Position numbers and translations under genes: made by a program. The notes beneath the pieces were generated by a model that made no database searches, was not told where the DNA came from, and worked only from the letters and a program-made list of their open reading frames with translations. Positions 62,344 through 64,000 of a stretch of 64,000 nucleotides of DNA are shown piece by piece (the first letter of the stretch is position 1; the number at the start of each line of letters is the position of its first letter). Source of the stretch: Sphingomonas sp. KR3-1 (GTDB lineage Bacteria; Pseudomonadota; Alphaproteobacteria; Sphingomonadales; Sphingomonadaceae); assembly GCF_040049295.1 (NCBI RefSeq), contig NZ_JBDZDQ010000001.1:2046001-2110000 (forward strand). The letters run 5' to 3'.

Positions 62344-62370
62344 GCCCTTCGACAAGCTCAGGGCGAACGG
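62344..62370 (+). repeat. 27-bp repeat, copy before the GIY-YIG gene
   Basis: Plus strand begins GCCCTTCGACAAGC and ends CAGGGCGAACGG. It lies in the gap between the rnc stop and the GIY-YIG start. The core TTCGACAAGCTCAGGG is a widespread dispersed repeat in sphingomonads and other bacteria. Confidence 0.9.
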
Positions 62371-62385
62371 AGGGAAGGACCGTCC

Positions 62386-63057
62386 TCATTTTTTGAGTTT
62401 TTCCAGCAGCGCCGCCGCGGCCGCGGTCTCGGCTTCCTGCTTGCTCGTGCCTTCCGCGCTCGCCTCGGCGAAGGTGCCGATCGCCACCTTCACGGTGAAG
62501 CGCGGCGCGTGGTTGGGGCCCGAGCGGTCGGTTACTTCATATTCGGGCGGGCGGCGATTGTTCGCGGCGGCCCATTCCTGCAGCGCCGACTTGGGGTGGC
62601 GCGGCGCGCTGGCGTGCGCGTCGATATGCCTGGCCCAGGCCTTGCGCACGAAATCGCGCGCGGGGACGAGGCCGAATTCGAGATAGAGCGCGCCGATCAG
62701 CGCCTCCATCGCGTCGCCCAGCACATTGTCGCTGTCCGCCGCGCCGTCGCCGCGCGCCTGCTTGCCGAGGCGGAGCAGCGGCGCCACGCCGAGTTCGCGC
62801 GCGACATCGGCGCACATCGCGCCGGTCACCAGCGCGTTGAGCCGGCGCGACAGCGCGCCCTCGGGCTCGCCGGGGAAGCGCTCGTACAGCCATTCGGCGA
62901 TGGCGAGGCCGAGCACGCGGTCGCCGAGGAATTCCAGCCGCTCGTAATTCTCCGCCGCCTGGCTGCCATGCGTCAGCGCGCGGGCATAGGGCGCCAGGTC
63001 AGAAGGGCGCTGGCCGAAAGTCTTCGCGATCCAATCCCCCAGGTCGGGAGTGCTCAA
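62386..63057 (-). CDS. rnc: Ribonuclease III
   Basis: 223 residues, TTG start at 63057 overlapping the lepB stop (TTGA); no ATG or GTG is better placed. The endonuclease domain has the signature ERLEFLGDRVLGLAIAEWLYERFP and the second acidic cluster GDAMEALIGALYLE. A dsRNA-binding domain follows (PKSALQEWAAANNRRPPEYEVTDRSGPNHAPRFTVKV to KQEAETAAAAALLEKL). It processes rRNA and other double-stranded RNAs. Its weak TTG start and overlap suggest translation is coupled to lepB. Confidence 0.95.
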   Translation of the reverse strand: MSTPDLGDWIAKTFGQRPSDLAPYARALTHGSQAAENYERLEFLGDRVLGLAIAEWLYERFPGEPEGALSRRLNALVTGAMCADVARELGVAPLLRLGKQARGDGAADSDNVLGDAMEALIGALYLEFGLVPARDFVRKAWARHIDAHASAPRHPKSALQEWAAANNRRPPEYEVTDRSGPNHAPRFTVKVAIGTFAEASAEGTSKQEAETAAAAALLEKLKK

Positions 63058-63908
63058 AAGCCCTCCCCCATGCGGCTCCAGCGGGCGGCGGTGAACCAGG
63101 TCCAGGGCAACAGCCAGGCGGCGCTGCCGTCGGTCGACCAGAAGCTCAGCACGGCCTTGCCCTCGATATTCTCCATCGGGACATAGGAGATGCCCTGGCC
63201 CTCGGGCGGCTGCGAGAAGCGGCTGTCGGTCGAGTTGTCGCGATTGTCGCCCATCAGGAACACATGGCCGGCGGGGACGTGATAGACTTCGGTATTGTCC
63301 TGCGGCGTCAGCCCCTGGTCGAGCACATTGTAGCTCTTGCCATTGGGCAGCGTCTCGCGGAACTGCGGCATCTTGCACACCGGATTGCCCTTGGCGTCGA
63401 CCGCCTGGAACAGCGTCGGGCATTCGTGCACGTTCGGCGTGATCGGCAGCTCGAGGTCGCCGATGCGCTGCTTGGGGATCGCCTTGCCGTTGAGCATCAG
63501 CTGGCCGTTGACCATCTGGATGCTGTCGCCCGGCAGGCCGATCACGCGCTTGATCCAGTCCTCGCCGTCATGCCCCGGCGCCTTGAACACCACCACGTCG
63601 CCGCGCGTCGGGGTGCCCGCGAAGATCCGCCCCGGGATCAGCGGCACGCTCCACGGCAGCGAGTGCCTGGAATAGCCGTAGTTCCACTTGGTGATGAACA
63701 GATAGTCGCCCACCAGCAGCCGCGGCATCATCGATTCCGACGGGATCGAGAAGGGCGAGAAGATGAAGCTGCGCACGATGAAGACGATCAGCGCCAGCTT
63801 GACGAGGAAGACGCCGAGCTCCTTCCACTCGTTCTTGGGCTTTTCCTCCACGGCAGCGGGAGCCGGGGTGGCGGGCGTGTCGAGGGACTCGGCGGGCGTG
63901 TTTTCCAT
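63054..63908 (-). CDS. lepB: Signal peptidase I
   Basis: 284 residues. N-terminal acidic/Pro-rich tail, then one membrane helix (LGVFLVKLALIVFIVRSFIFSPF). The catalytic Ser is in IPSESMMPRLLVGDYLF and the Lys in DVVVFKAPGHDGEDWIKRVIGLPGD; box E is MGDNRDNSTDSRF. It cleaves signal peptides at the periplasmic side of the inner membrane. First gene visible in lepB-rnc-(GIY-YIG)-era. The 92 bp to the right edge contain no gene I can support. Confidence 0.96.
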   Translation of the reverse strand: MENTPAESLDTPATPAPAAVEEKPKNEWKELGVFLVKLALIVFIVRSFIFSPFSIPSESMMPRLLVGDYLFITKWNYGYSRHSLPWSVPLIPGRIFAGTPTRGDVVVFKAPGHDGEDWIKRVIGLPGDSIQMVNGQLMLNGKAIPKQRIGDLELPITPNVHECPTLFQAVDAKGNPVCKMPQFRETLPNGKSYNVLDQGLTPQDNTEVYHVPAGHVFLMGDNRDNSTDSRFSQPPEGQGISYVPMENIEGKAVLSFWSTDGSAAWLLPWTWFTAARWSRMGEGF

Positions 63909-64000
63909 GGGGTGCTGCTCTGCTTGGGGCGGGCGGTGAGGTCAAGCCGATGAATGGAGTGGCGGCGGCGAGTTTGGGACGATAGGGGCCTAGCTGTTCC

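Noticed and set aside
61993..62355. Longer Era protein with an N-terminal PFDKLRANG segment
   Set aside because: That segment is the translated 27-bp repeat and the GIY-YIG gene on the same strand; the family N-terminus starts right after the ATG at 61992.

Overview
The window is GC-rich, densely packed DNA from an alphaproteobacterium, almost certainly a sphingomonad (Sphingomonas-like). The reasons are two large TonB-dependent receptors with GEIVVT TonB boxes, the bamE / cytochrome bc1 chaperone / DUF177 cluster, a SUV3-like helicase followed by S4 protein, FdxA and CarD, a TIGR02186-TauE pair, and the 27-bp repeat family that reads as PSTSSGRT or PFDKLRANG when translated. Genes often overlap by 4 bp (ATGA, GTGA or TTGA). 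No phage, plasmid, CRISPR array or insertion sequence was seen.

Layout. 1-1555: the end of an Hsp70 gene (HscC-like) coupled to a J-domain-like membrane protein. 1.6-5.5 kb: pheS-pheT and a small coupled ORF. 5.5-10.2 kb: housekeeping singles (membrane protein, monooxygenase-like protein, SDR, aldose epimerase-like protein, prfC, ispZ-like). 10.4-14.9 kb: MFS transporter and TonB receptor, divergent from a TetR regulator with a clear palindromic operator. 14.9-17.1 kb: DUF177, bc1 chaperone and bamE. 17.3-25.3 kb: pbpC and an alpha-2-macroglobulin in one operon. 25.5-27.9 kb: an NfrB-like glycosyltransferase with a coupled barrel-like partner. 27.9-33.3 kb: HerA-like ATPase, TIGR02186/TauE and an M23 peptidase. 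33.5-37.5 kb: helicase, S4, fdxA and carD. 37.6-41.9 kb: two DUF2807 proteins, an orphan pdeM, a lipoprotein and an M20 peptidase.

41.9-54.3 kb is a complete N-acetylglucosamine / chitin-oligomer utilisation locus. On one strand lie nagR-nagB-II-nagA. Divergent from them are a TonB receptor, a GH20 hexosaminidase, a fused EIIA-HPr-EI PTS protein (NagF) and an EIICB permease (NagE). Oligomers would cross the outer membrane through the receptor, be cut by the hexosaminidase, enter phosphorylated through NagE/NagF, and be deacetylated and deaminated by NagA/NagB-II, with NagR acting on the shared divergent promoter.

54.3-64 kb holds small envelope proteins, a BamA-type barrel without POTRA domains, tRNA-Arg(CCG), nth-dapB, cobB, a frameshifted monooxygenase gene, a nitrilase homologue whose catalytic Cys is replaced by Ser, and the lepB-rnc-era operon, into which a GIY-YIG gene bounded by a perfect 27-bp inverted repeat has been inserted.

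The most novel signal is a dispersed element of about 210 bp present twice (31548-31765 and 39077-39283, opposite strands). It has conserved terminal blocks, repeated GTAGGA motifs and a hairpin that is kept while its loop changes. It looks like a structured RNA or a small non-autonomous repeat. No search could be run; all family names come from reading the translations.
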